Assembly: GCA_963556695.1 (NCBI GenBank)
Contig: CAUWAG010000004.1
Location: 2,852,001-2,916,000 of the forward strand
Direction of reading: 5' to 3'
DNA length: 64,000 nucleotides
Source: Anthostomella pinea
Taxonomy: Eukaryota > Ascomycota > Sordariomycetes > Xylariales > Xylariaceae
Shown here: positions 55,291-64,000 of the stretch, piece after piece
Numbering within the stretch: the first letter of the stretch is position 1
Layout: each line of letters opens with the position of its first letter
Notes under the pieces: model-generated
Databases searched by the model: none
What the model saw: only the letters and a program-made list of their open reading frames with translations
Told to the model about the DNA's origin: nothing
Program-made: the position numbers and the translations under genes

Positions 55291-55995
55291 CTAGCCTTTA
55301 TCCGCTTTCGACCGAAGGAACTGAAGTAAATCGATTGAGTCGTCAACCTCGTCGTTTATGGCGGATGAAGGGCCGGCTCTATGATAAAACGGGTACTCGA
55401 AGCGAGACGGGTAGAAGCCGGCATATTCCCAGTCTATGATTGCGTTTATCTTCAGGGTGGTGGGATCGACGATGATGTTGTGTTGCGACAGATCGTTATG
55501 ACAAAAGACGTACTCCTCATGAATTGATGGTTGTAAGCACCAGGTGTTTTTTTCGGCACGTTCTGCATCAACGAGCCGTAGAATGCGATGTGGAGGAATC
55601 ACGATTCCTGTTGGCCCTCCAAGCTGGTTGGACTTGAGGGTTCTCAGTGTCGCTAAATGGTTCTGAAGCTCTTCACGTACGATAGACTTCTGGTCCTCCG
55701 AAAGATCGGACATAGACACGCCCTGAATATACTCCATAATCAAGTAATAGGCGTCGTCATCTTCAAAATCACAGTATAACGTTGGGACAGGGATTTTCGT
55801 GTGTTGACGGATAAATCGCAATGATGCAGCTTCGTTCCTGAGGCTCTCGTTTCGCAGGCGAGGGACGTGAAGACCGCGATATCCAGTGCGGAACTCTCTA
55901 GGCCTTAGGCTCCTCTTGACGAAAGCGTCTCCACGGTGATAGTATTTTCGCTCAAAAGTCACAGCGAAGCATCCTTCTTCAGTGTTTTGTGCCAT
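55291..55995 (-). CDS. aminoglycoside phosphotransferase-like kinase
   Basis: Single exon, 234 aa, starting MAQNTEEGCFAVTFERKYYH. Protein-kinase-like fold: an N-lobe with RNEAASLRFIRQHTKIPVPT, the hinge YLIMEYIQGVSMSDL, the catalytic loop HNDLSQHNIIVD (Asp base and Asn), and the metal-binding INAIIDWEYAGFYPSRFEYP. Members of this APH/choline-kinase-like family are abundant in fungi with unknown small-molecule or protein substrates. A frame just upstream (56165-55960) ends at GTAAGT but does not join in phase, so it was not included. Sits among decayed genes but is itself intact. Confidence 0.8.
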   Translation of the reverse strand: MAQNTEEGCFAVTFERKYYHRGDAFVKRSLRPREFRTGYRGLHVPRLRNESLRNEAASLRFIRQHTKIPVPTLYCDFEDDDAYYLIMEYIQGVSMSDLSEDQKSIVREELQNHLATLRTLKSNQLGGPTGIVIPPHRILRLVDAERAEKNTWCLQPSIHEEYVFCHNDLSQHNIIVDPTTLKINAIIDWEYAGFYPSRFEYPFYHRAGPSSAINDEVDDSIDLLQFLRSKADKG

Positions 55996-56650
55996 CCTAT
56001 CCGGGATTGAACGGGGGAACTTACAGTCTTCGTAGCAAGCGTTTCATGGAACAGTCGGACTTGTTGATGACGAAGCTCTGGTATATGAGGGGGTGGTAAG
56101 AATGTTTCAAAGTCTGCTGGGTTATTAGCCTCTAGACTGGATGCGTAGACCGGCCTGCAAGTCACGTTGAGGTAGAGAAAGAACAGTGACCGTGTCCAGT
56201 TTGGAGATCGTTTGACCTGGGGCGTGCGGGGCTGTGCCTTTTGGTAGCTTTCCCAGATGCTGACAAATCACAAGTCTTGTTGTAATCTATCAGTGGTCTG
56301 GGGGGTGCTTGATTAAAAGGTCGGATGGAAAGGATTCCATCCGAGATGTATCTAAATACCTAATTACAGTGGTGAGGTACCTGGGGCAACAAAGGGTTGC
56401 CAGGCAGCCTTCATCAGGTAACCTCCAACATATCTGGTGGGGTTCCAGAATACTCCATATGGGTCCATGCACTGGATCCACAGGGTGCCTTGCAGAGAAA
56501 CTGAAAGTCCTCCTTAGGTCCAAATACTCTTGTTAAGTGCATAGAATTGAAGCATCGAGTATCTGTACTCCTGGTCCAAGCGTCCACTATCTATCCAGGC
56601 TAGTCCTCGCAATGCCGCCTTATCAGCCAAGACAAGTTAGATGTAGCAGC
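55996..56650. other. intergenic, kinase to SET relic
   Basis: 5' flank of the kinase gene. No supported gene on either strand. Confidence 0.4.
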
Positions 56651-56654
56651 TACC

Positions 56655-57180
56655 TTAGAGCGTCTACGCCGTCTTTTATCTCTCAACCCCAACTATCTGC
56701 CGAACACGCACCACAACTGGAACGAAAGGGACGATGACAGCGGTGGTGATTTCGAAATCTTACGTGCCGTCCGCACCATCCCCGCCGGCGCCGAGATCCT
56801 CATTGACTACAGCCACGGCGGGATTGCGACGGAACGTCGTGCGGCGCTGCGGGAGGCCTTCGGGTTAGACTGCAAGTGCGCCGTGTGCTCCCTCCGCGCC
56901 CATAAACTAAGAAAGAGCGATACACGCCGCAGCCGGATTAATAATAAGCAGCTGGACGAGGGGATTGGCAACCCGATGCGCATGATGCAACGGCCACTAT
57001 AGCAGAAGGTGACAATTCGATGCGGTCCCCGACCTGATCACCATGCACACCATGGCAGGCTTCGTCGAGCTCCTACGACGGCTTCGGCTACTACAGACGC
57101 CCCGCCATTGCCACCAAGCAGCGGCTTGCATGAACCTTTGTAGGCCTGGTTGACCGGTTCTCCCTCCGCTCGTGGCTGGA
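56655..57180 (+). pseudogene. relic of a SET-domain protein
   Basis: The frame 56655-57002 reads NPNYLPNTHHNWNERDDDSG, then ILRAVRTIPAGAEILIDYSH, then AALREAFGLDCKCAVCSLRA. This matches the end of a SET domain (N..PN..., aircF.pGEEi.idY) and the post-SET CxCxxC. The N-terminal SET part with the cofactor loop is missing, and no ATG fits. After the stop at about 57002 another frame gives weak similarity to the helical tail of such fungal proteins (VELLRRLRLLQTPRHCHQAA). A truncated, non-functional methyltransferase-like gene. Confidence 0.55.
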
Positions 57181-57528
57181 AACGGGGCGCATCCGATTGC
57201 CATTAGCATATGCCCACCTGGTTGGGCGCATACGAGAGATTTATCGCGGAAGCCTGGTCAGCTGGTAATGTTCAATCGATTTATCCAACTAGGACTGCTG
57301 GATCGTCTCTGTTGAGTTTCCCGTCACGGAATATCGACCAGCGCGTTGATACCAATCATCAATCGAGGCGCCCTTCGGCATCACGCAGTTAGTCCTGCGT
57401 CGTGCAACTCGGACGCTGCGTCGCTGTTCCTGTGTCTCGTTCCCGGTGCTGGCGCGTCGGCGGGCGGGCAGGTGGTCCGTGTCGGACCTAGCCGCTCATG
57501 CGCTCGCTGCCAGAGCAGCAAAAATCTA

Positions 57529-57628
57529 TGACCACCCTGGGGCTCGAACCCAGAATCTCCTGATTGACTATCATACCACATAGTGTATAGGGTCGTAGTC
57601 AGACGCCTTACCATTGGGCCAAGCGGCC
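57529..57628 (-). tRNA. tRNA-Arg(ACG) with 28-nt canonical intron
   Basis: Minus strand, 72 nt mature. The acceptor stem pairs GGCCGCT with GGTGGTC (three G-T pairs) plus discriminator A. D-arm region GCCCAATGGTAAGGC. Anticodon stem TCTGA pairs with TCAGG (outer pair wobble); loop CTACGA-A, anticodon ACG. T-arm CTGGG-TTCGAGC-CCCAG. The 28-nt intron lies exactly between positions 37 and 38, the normal site for tRNA splicing endonuclease. A T5 terminator follows (57519-57523). Confidence 0.92.
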
Positions 57629-57849
57629 AGTGTTTGCTTATGTGTGCCATATACAGCTCAGATGCGGCTTATAGAAATTTCTAGACGGTGAGATGCTGCG
57701 ATGGGCAGGATGGGGAGTCTTAGGTAATGGGTAGGTAAGAGTTGATGGAGGGTGATTTTGGTATATTTTGCGTGGTTTTCGTGTGGGCGTTTACGTGATA
57801 GTTAGGGCGTGAGGCATGGATCATGGGAGTTCTGGTTGGTGGAGGCAGA

Positions 57850-58620
57850 TCCGCTCGACAGCTCTTACTCGGTCTACGACTTCATGCACCTGATGGTGCC
57901 GTAGCGGCGGCTGGCTGGTGACGAACTTCTATCCGACGCGGGACCCGCGGTGGTCCCACCTGCACGGCGGGTTGGACTCGGATCGCAGCTTGTGGATGCT
58001 GGGGTTGCCGACGAGGCGGGATATCGGGGACTGGATGGAGGTCATTGAGCAGTCTCGGGACGGAGTCGGTGAGACAGTTTGACGGCCGAGTGGTTGTTTG
58101 GATGTCGAGACCAACGAGCACTGTAGGCAGGCCGGCGCAACCTGTCTCACGCTCCAGGGGTACCAGGAGCGAGCAGGGCAGGGCAGGGCCATCGCGGACG
58201 ATGCGCTGTACCTGCTCGAAGAACTCACCAGCGAGAAGGTCCCGCCTGTGGCATGGCCAGCGGTGGAGACCGAGACATTCCGACCGCTGGAGGGCATCAA
58301 TGTCGTCGACCTCACAAGGGCGATCGCGGGGCTTTGCGCGACTGTAGTCCGTGTGTCCAATGTGGAGTTCCCTGACCTCGGTATCGTTCTCTTCGAGAGC
58401 AATCCCGGGAAACGGGACGCGCACCTAGAACTGAAGACCGAACGGGATTGGACAGCGCTGTTGCGGCTGATCGGGGAAGCAGATGTCGTGCTCGACGGCT
58501 AACTACAGGGCGGTCTCCTTGTGCTGGATGATACCGACGATCATTGACAAAGTCATTACCGAAAGTGGCGCCGGAACTTTATGTATCACGGAACTTCAAG
58601 ACAACGAAGGCAAATCTCGG
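57850..58620 (+). pseudogene. relic of a CaiB/BaiF family III CoA-transferase
   Basis: The frame 58098-58502 contains NEHCRQAGATCLTLQGYQER, FRPLEGINVVDLTRAIAGLC and TERDWTALLRLIGEADVVLD. PLEGI.VvDLTr.iAG and L...A DVV.dG are hallmarks of the second half of fungal family III CoA-transferases. The preceding segment in another frame (WSHLHGGLDSDRSLWMLGLP, about 57950-58010) and stops at 57901 and 58079 show decay. The reading frame ends at VVLDG where about a third of the enzyme should follow. Not functional as read. Confidence 0.55.
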
Positions 58621-58898
58621 AGTGCCGAACGAGGACATGGTATTCGTCGGACCACAAGTAGCGTAATATACTACTGAGCTAAAGTACGATATGGGAAGCT
58701 GTATGAGAGGAACCCACAAGGCAGAGTGGCTAATGCGAGATGGGAATGCTAGGTACTAGACAGGTAAGTAGGTGCTACGTGTTTTTGTCAGTGATGGGTA
58801 CATATCGGCAGTTACAAGATTTTCAACAAAGTGTCGATGGGTATCAAACTACCTCAAGCCAACTGGCATGATATCGCGGTGTCCGAGTCAAGAAGCTC

Positions 58899-60086
58899 CT
58901 ACTGCGGTGGCTTTATTATAGGACCCGTATCACCAAGTCCAACCCATGACGTGCCTTCGTACTCTTGCTCTTCGTCGCTCTCGGACACATCCTCATCCAT
59001 AGGGTCTTGTGTTCCGTATTGGTCGTACTCGTCTCTTCCCATATGTGCGGAAGGATCCTGTGGTGCAGGCAGAGTGCCAGCCATTGGTGCTCTATATGCA
59101 GCACCAGGTTGAGGAGGGAGGTGGTTGATAGGGGGTAATTTGGAGGTCCCAGACATCGGTGTCTGAGACGATGCACCAGGGAATGTGCGAGTCTTTTCAG
59201 CCTCAACTGTGGCGATGGCGGCTTGCCATTGCATGACTTCGGCTTTCATTCGACGTCGCGAGCGGGGCGACCAACTCCTGGTCTGTCGAACCTTTTCGGC
59301 AAACGAGTCGGCGGATATGCTGTTGGCTGTAGGCTTCTGTACTATATGGCCAAAGTCCTGCTTGCTGGGTTTGGGGCGGAGATGGACCTTGGGTTTCCTG
59401 GGGGCCGGCGGTCGAGTGACGGGTGGCTTCTTCACGAGCACCCGGGCCATTTGACTTCTGGCGAGCTCATCTCGGGAGAGGGGTGCGTTGGTGCACTTCT
59501 TGTACTGATTTTGATATGTGCAATTTGAGCAGGCGTGCTTCAGGGCGCTCTGGGCCAGGACCGTGGGCGGCGCAACGATGCAGCGTGCGAACGGCCCGTT
59601 CTTCAGCAAGCAATTGCGGCACGGGTTTGGATTGACCTGGCCGGAGATGTAGATCATCAGAGAACTGTAATCGTGGGGCGTTCTCGGAATGAAGCCGCCT
59701 TGCTGTCGATACTGGTTCCACTCCACCGGTCGCAACGTCGGCTGCTCCGAGAGAGCCTGTGCCAGCGGGTGTAGCGGCAATGCGCTGTTCCTAAACTCTT
59801 CAGGTAGGTTCTGCAACGCGCTTTGCCAGGCAGAGATGTCGCTGCCAATGCTGGGTGCATCTGTGACTGTCGCGGCAGGCGTATCGCTCTGCTGCATCTG
59901 GCTGTGTGCTGGCTCGGGACCATTGGCTGCGGACGATGAGCAAGGTACGACACGGGATACTCGACACTTACGATTGACAGACGGAGAATGGTCTGTGTGG
60001 GGAGAAGCACTTCGCTGCGAATACCAACTAGCCGCGGCGGCATTCATGATGGACCGGATATCCGGGTCGGCATCGTTCTGTGCCAT
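58899..60086 (-). CDS. DUF3716 domain protein
   Basis: Two exons, 60086-59972 and 59926-58899 (380 aa). A 45-bp intron (GTAAGTG...CGCAG) has no stop and keeps frame, so the unspliced frame is also open. DUF3716 is marked by NPNPCRNCLLKNGPFARCIV and KHACSNCTYQNQYKKCT, two Cys pairs that could bind zinc. Flanks are disordered. A basic Pro-rich stretch (RPPAPRKPKVHLRPKPSKQ) precedes a helical segment (MKAEVMQWQAAIATVEAEKT) and an acidic C-terminus. DUF3716 proteins are expanded in filamentous fungi, function unknown, probably nuclear. The start at 60086 (MAQND) is preferred to an upstream in-frame ATG at 60227. Confidence 0.75.
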   Translation of the reverse strand: MAQNDADPDIRSIMNAAAASWYSQRSASPHTDHSPSVNRKCRVSRVVPCSSSAANGPEPAHSQMQQSDTPAATVTDAPSIGSDISAWQSALQNLPEEFRNSALPLHPLAQALSEQPTLRPVEWNQYRQQGGFIPRTPHDYSSLMIYISGQVNPNPCRNCLLKNGPFARCIVAPPTVLAQSALKHACSNCTYQNQYKKCTNAPLSRDELARSQMARVLVKKPPVTRPPAPRKPKVHLRPKPSKQDFGHIVQKPTANSISADSFAEKVRQTRSWSPRSRRRMKAEVMQWQAAIATVEAEKTRTFPGASSQTPMSGTSKLPPINHLPPQPGAAYRAPMAGTLPAPQDPSAHMGRDEYDQYGTQDPMDEDVSESDEEQEYEGTSWVGLGDTGPIIKPPQ

Positions 60087-60661
60087 TGCTTTGCTTCGTA
60101 AGGGGGGAGCTTGAGGTCGGCGGATGATCGGAGGATGCGGGTACGTGGCTGAGCTTGGCGATGTTTTGCGAGACAAATCACACGCGGGACAGCAAGATGA
60201 ACACCAGCCTTCAGCAACTCGTATCAATCCCAGTCATGTTGCCAACAAACGAATGATCTTCAGATGGGTTCCTTGATAGGAGTTGACGCGTCGATTTGCT
60301 CGAGGCACAACGGAATGTGAGACGATAATGGAAAGTCTCGCCCAATTTAATGTTTGTGGCTGAAGTTTAGAGTGGCTTGGCTCGGCCTGGCCCCTGGATG
60401 TGGCTCGTGCTTCAAAATATAACACCTATTTTTAGGCAATGCACCCCTTGTAGAGGATCCTCTAGGCTCCGGTGATGTAACTTTTCTAAGTATGTATCAT
60501 TCAAGTGGCAAGTGGCCGTCGTATGAAATACATAAGTTGGACTTACCCGGAGCGAGCTTCTTCGAAGCTTGTTCATCACCTATGAGCGATGGTTTACCGG
60601 CTTTGCTTACTTGCCCTCCTACCACTACAAAACCAGCTCGTGACTACACCTCGACCAAATC
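60087..60661. promoter_or_regulatory. divergent intergenic region
   Basis: 5' flanks of the DUF3716 gene and the small secreted-protein gene. A CT-rich leader (60600-60661) precedes the plus-strand ATG. Confidence 0.4.
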
Positions 60662-61308
60662 ATGAAAGCTATTCTCCTACAATTGCTGCTTCATTGTGCC
60701 GGTGCACTAGCTGTTGTCACACAGCAAAAGCCTCTAGTCGGCGTGGATGAGGTCCCAGGGCACAACAATGCCACGTACGGCCCCGTGCCGAAAAACGACC
60801 AGCTGTTCGCCGTCGAGTTCCTCGAAATTGCGCCGACGCCTATCATCGCGTACGTTGTTGCCTCGGTGGGCCATCTAAAGCAACTGTGCTGACGTTTCTG
60901 AGTGATCGCGTGTTCTTCGTCTATCTTCGCGGCTTCTTGCCCGAATCCAAAAAGAAAGAGCTGGGGCTAGTCGACGAAAGCCTCGCCGACGCAACGCTCA
61001 CCGTTTGCACCTCCGTCGTCTACCCAAACGGTAGGCGCGAAGAGCCCACGTCCGTTGCAGCGCGGCTCAAGACGACGGCCTTTGCTGATACTGCGCATCT
61101 CGTTATCCGTAATGACCGGGGGGATCAGGTCGACTATCTTCCTAGTAGCGGACAAAGCGACTTGTTGCTCGATTTCCAGCTCCCCAAAGTGTTTCTACAG
61201 AGCGGTATGTGGACTTTCAGCGTCGACGCGAGGCTCGGAGACCAAAACAATACGTGTTTATTCGCTGTGGAGATAACGCAGTGGCTACACGGGTCACTTC
61301 AGGAGTAA
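60662..61308 (+). CDS. small secreted fungal protein of unknown function
   Basis: Two exons: 60662-60849 and 60903-61308 (197 aa). The signal peptide is MKAILLQLLLHCAGALAV. The mature part (GPVPKNDQLFAVEFLEIAPT, then PIIADRVFFVYLRGFLPESK) is beta-rich and recalls the ML-like lipid-binding or Ig-like secreted proteins of ascomycetes (DLLLDFQLPKVFLQSGMWTF, then NTCLFAVEITQWL). Two Cys (CTSVVYP and NTCLF) could form a disulfide. The family is not named with confidence. Possible effector or lipid-binding role, inference only. Confidence 0.7.
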
Positions 61309-61868
61309 CTATGTAGCGTACCTTGAGGAGAAGCGTTCCGTTTTGAGAGACGGCGTCTTACCGTATCCAGCGCAGATACCCTTAAATACTGCCTAGGCTA
61401 GACGACCTGTGAGGGCTTCCCCTCCTTTGGAGATCACTAAAAAGTCGTCATTGTAGTCATAGCATATTGTACCGCCTTGAAGGAAGATTTGAAGAAAGCT
61501 CGTTTTCGTATGGAAGAAATACGGTTCCTTGATGACTTGTGATACTGCAGGCGGATGACCCTTTCACTAGGCAATTCGTACAAGATTGGGAGATTGATTC
61601 TTGGTGTACATTACTACTTGACTTCCGGAAGGGACAAGGAGCTAAGCAGCCCTTTGTGCGAAGTAGTCAGGTGGACAGAGCCGTTAGGTTGCTACCACAG
61701 CTAGAAAGAGAAGAATCCTTTGTGCTACCGACCAGCGCTTGCCACCCGCATCCGTCCCAGGGATTCCAAAACAAGGTATAAGTCGAGGGATGCTCATCCT
61801 TCGGCTGTCTGTACTGGGGCTGCACGAACATCAACCGATCCCAACACTTACACACCAAACACAATCTC
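61309..61868. other. intergenic, no gene seen
   Basis: 560 bp between two secreted-protein genes. Short frames only. Confidence 0.45.
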
Positions 61869-62649
61869 TTGACAGCATCAACAACGAAGAACCAATACAC
61901 CTTGATAGGGGCTCTCGTAGTCTCGATGATATCGACTGTTTCAGCAGTTGGTGGGCCCCCACCCGGCCCAGTTCAAGAAGGAGGGCTTGACGGCGGCATC
62001 TGCAGGGACTGGATTAGGGCAAAGCGCGGGATGACTTGCATCTCTATCACAGAGGAGATTAAGATGAGCATCGACACCTACAAACACATGAACCCGCAAC
62101 TAAAGGGCAACTGCAAGGCCAACTTCTGGGCTGGCTATGCCTACTGCGTGGATAGGGCAGCAGGTAACTAGGTGCCTAACCTTTCCCAAATTGACCATTC
62201 GGAATCGCTGATTTTACTTGAACTCAGACGATAATTTCCCGCTGGGTCTCCTAGTCCCTGCTGCCACGAAGACAGCCGACTCGCCCCCCAAGACCGCCCC
62301 TGGTGATTCCAACAACGGTCAATTCATCACCGCAAATCCGGCGAAACACACCACCGACCCGCAGAAGCACGTCGACCCGAACTGCAAAGCAGCCCCGATG
62401 GACCAATGCATGCAGGTCTTTATGACCTTAACTGCCGCCCCAGCACCAGCCCTGGACTGGTGCAAGCGATATCTTGCGGGGCCAAAGTGCACCGAAACCG
62501 GCCTTCAACCAATCATGAAATCATACAGCAATTTCCCAGAACCGGCCCATGCATGGAAGCAGTGTATGTATCCCGACTCTCCGCCAGTGGCCCCGAAGTT
62601 CAGCACGGCTTGTAGTTGCTTTGTTAAAGCGTACGCGACACCTGCCTGA
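61869..62649 (+). CDS. LysM-type secreted protein, start codon uncertain
   Basis: Two exons in phase: 61869-62163 and 62228-62649 (238 aa). The frame opens with TASTTKNQYTLIGALVVSMI, a good signal peptide, but position 61869 is TTG, not ATG. The next in-frame ATG (61926) would remove the signal. The segment AVGGPPPGPVQEG is typical of fungal LysM proteins. CRDWIRAKRGMTCISITEEI followed by LKGNCKANFWAGYAYCVD has the LysM layout. The second half is Cys-rich (CKAAPMDQCMQVFMTLTAAP, then CSCFVKAYATPA). It may bind chitin. A lost start, an upstream non-coding exon, or near-cognate initiation are all possible. Confidence 0.6.
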
Positions 62650-63690
62650 GGCTTGGGTGCATGGATTTGAATATGTCCCCTTTCTCCTAGAACAACGGTT
62701 CTTGGCCTGGTCCGCTTAAATCATCCTGGGCCCTCCCGCGTGTATATAATCCAGTAATACCACTCATATGATCTTTCTGTCGACCATTTCGAGTGATTCC
62801 TCATCCTGTGGCCAATGCGAGGTAGGTACATGCTCCCTGGGCATCTGTAGTGTTGTCACACGAAGACCTTTCTGCAGGCTCTTAGCACCAACTCAGAATC
62901 ACCTTACTGATACCACTAGAAAGGGTGTCATATGCCACTCTCCAATAGTTGCCTACGGACTTAGTGGCCTTAAGTTGAACCTCGATATATCATCTCGCCA
63001 CCATCTTCTTTCAGTCCCGCCATATCATTGACCGTATATGATCACGTGTTCTCATTGTGAAGCAGATTTATGAAAGTAAAAGGAGAAGCAAGATGCAAAT
63101 GATCGGCTTGTATAGACCTAGCGAGTGCTCTCGTTTTTCAGCAGTAGGTACCGGGTATTGAATAGATCATATCTGGATGACTGAGTCGCGTACCGTATCA
63201 GTTCGTCACAAGACTTCTCGGATTCTTCAATATGCTTGATACACATCTAGCCTAAAAAGTGATTGCAACATACCTCTCTCAATACTACGTGGCATTCTAC
63301 ATCGCAGAGGCTCATCAGGTAGTTGCGTAGAACGGAGTAACCTCGGCTGTGCCAGACTATCCTCCCCCTTTTAAGTCACGGCCTGCCGGCAAATCCCCGG
63401 GTGATTGTGGAACATCGGTCTGTGAATGCCGGTGCGGCACCTCTAGCTCCAGGAACGATCTCGTCACCATTTGCCCGCATGCATCGCTCCCCAGCATCGT
63501 TGCAATGTTGACGATCTCAGCTGATAACTTCATGGGGTTGCCAAATGGTCGACGACAGGAAAAGGAGGGGACGGCACAAGTGAGCCAATCCCCTGGGACC
63601 ATCCGACCAGGAGTCTGCAGGGCCAAGCGCCGACCGTGCATCTCCCATGGGCGCCGACTGTTCTTTGGCTGCCTAACATCGATTCCATGT
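62650..63690. other. intergenic, no gene seen
   Basis: About 1 kb with only short frames and no recognised similarity. Confidence 0.45.
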
Positions 63691-64000
63691 CGACGATTTT
63701 GCATCGGTTCTCATGCACAGCAACACAGCGGGTCCCTCCTGGGACCCATCGCGGGTCCTCGCGGGTCTGCCTCAAACCATAAAAAGAGGTAGGCTGGAAA
63801 CCTGGAAGTTTTCAAAGAAGTCTCGTTCTTGCCCCTTTCTCTCTTGATCAGAGTTTTTCCCATTCACAATTTACATTCTCTTGCTGCGAGAGTTACCAGA
63901 GCAGTGCGTCAGAGCTTCCCTTCACCGTGGGTTCTCACCCAACATTTGCAGTGAGCTTCACCACTCCAGATCACTCTCCTGCGCTGTGTGTCACTCAACA
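63691..64000 (+). promoter_or_regulatory. probable promoter and leader of a gene beyond the window
   Basis: A TATA-like ACCATAAAAAGAGG (63776-63789) is followed by a pyrimidine-rich stretch (63820-63850) and CA/CT-rich leader-like sequence to the edge. The layout matches the 5' ends of other genes here. No ATG-initiated coding exon is visible before the end. Confidence 0.4.

Noticed and set aside
55960..56165. Upstream frame ending in GTAAGT as a first exon of the APH-like kinase
   Set aside because: The donor phase does not match any acceptor that joins EEGCFAVTF in frame; the kinase has its own suitable ATG.
1..64000. CRISPR arrays, bacterial-type operators, riboswitches, rRNA genes
   Set aside because: None seen. 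Intron structure and gene content are those of a fungal nuclear genome.

Overview
The window is nuclear DNA from a filamentous ascomycete (Pezizomycotina; Sordariomycetes is my best guess, by inference only). It shows many short GT-AG introns of 45-100 bp, compact GC-rich coding exons, fungal-only families (DUF1996/WSC, DUF2828, DUF3716, DUF4863, DFG5/DCW1-type GH76, Zn2Cys6 regulator, LysM), Pol III tRNA genes and decayed non-coding DNA. No bacterial or viral genome segment is visible. Gene models were joined by hand from splice signals, reading-phase arithmetic and family conservation; the spliced lengths of the main models are multiples of three.

Layout. 0-9.5 kb: secreted GH2 glycosidase, NAD(P)-binding epimerase-like protein, a CorA-like transporter relic, an unknown four-exon gene, a GPI-type Ser/Ala-rich surface protein and a GH76 cell-wall mannanase. 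9.5-11.4 kb: gene-poor. 12-21 kb: histidine phosphatase, CTNNBL1 (splicing), V-ATPase subunit G (VMA10), PET117 (cytochrome oxidase assembly), a DUF4863 protein and a damaged flavin monooxygenase. 21.5-28.6 kb: a likely catabolic module of MFS sugar-type permease, divergent Zn2Cys6 regulator and myo-inositol oxygenase. 29-30.8 kb: DUF1996-WSC secreted protein. 30.8-34 kb: gene-poor with three diverged repeats. 34-48 kb: DUF2828 vWA protein, AIF/AMID-type oxidoreductase, tRNA-Val, indoleamine 2,3-dioxygenase and ESCRT-I VPS23. 48.7-53.5 kb: a large disordered protein with an in-frame stop, a MITE and a degenerate metallopeptidase-like secreted protein. 53.5-58.6 kb: mostly decayed DNA with an APH-like kinase, SET and CaiB relics and an intron-bearing tRNA-Arg. 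58.9-64 kb: DUF3716 protein, a small secreted protein, a LysM protein and, at the right edge, an apparent promoter.

Most notable: the tRNA-Val(AAC) gene at 42952-43080 is interrupted in its D-loop by a 55-bp insert that looks like a spliceosomal intron (GTAAGA, TACTAAC, TTACAG). Its exact removal restores a complete cloverleaf. Other points are two GC-AG introns in the divergent permease/regulator pair, one of them splitting a zinc-ligand Cys codon; two genes broken by in-frame TAG codons best explained as CAG-to-TAG changes; a two-copy MITE family with TA target duplications; and a 9-nt microexon in VMA10.
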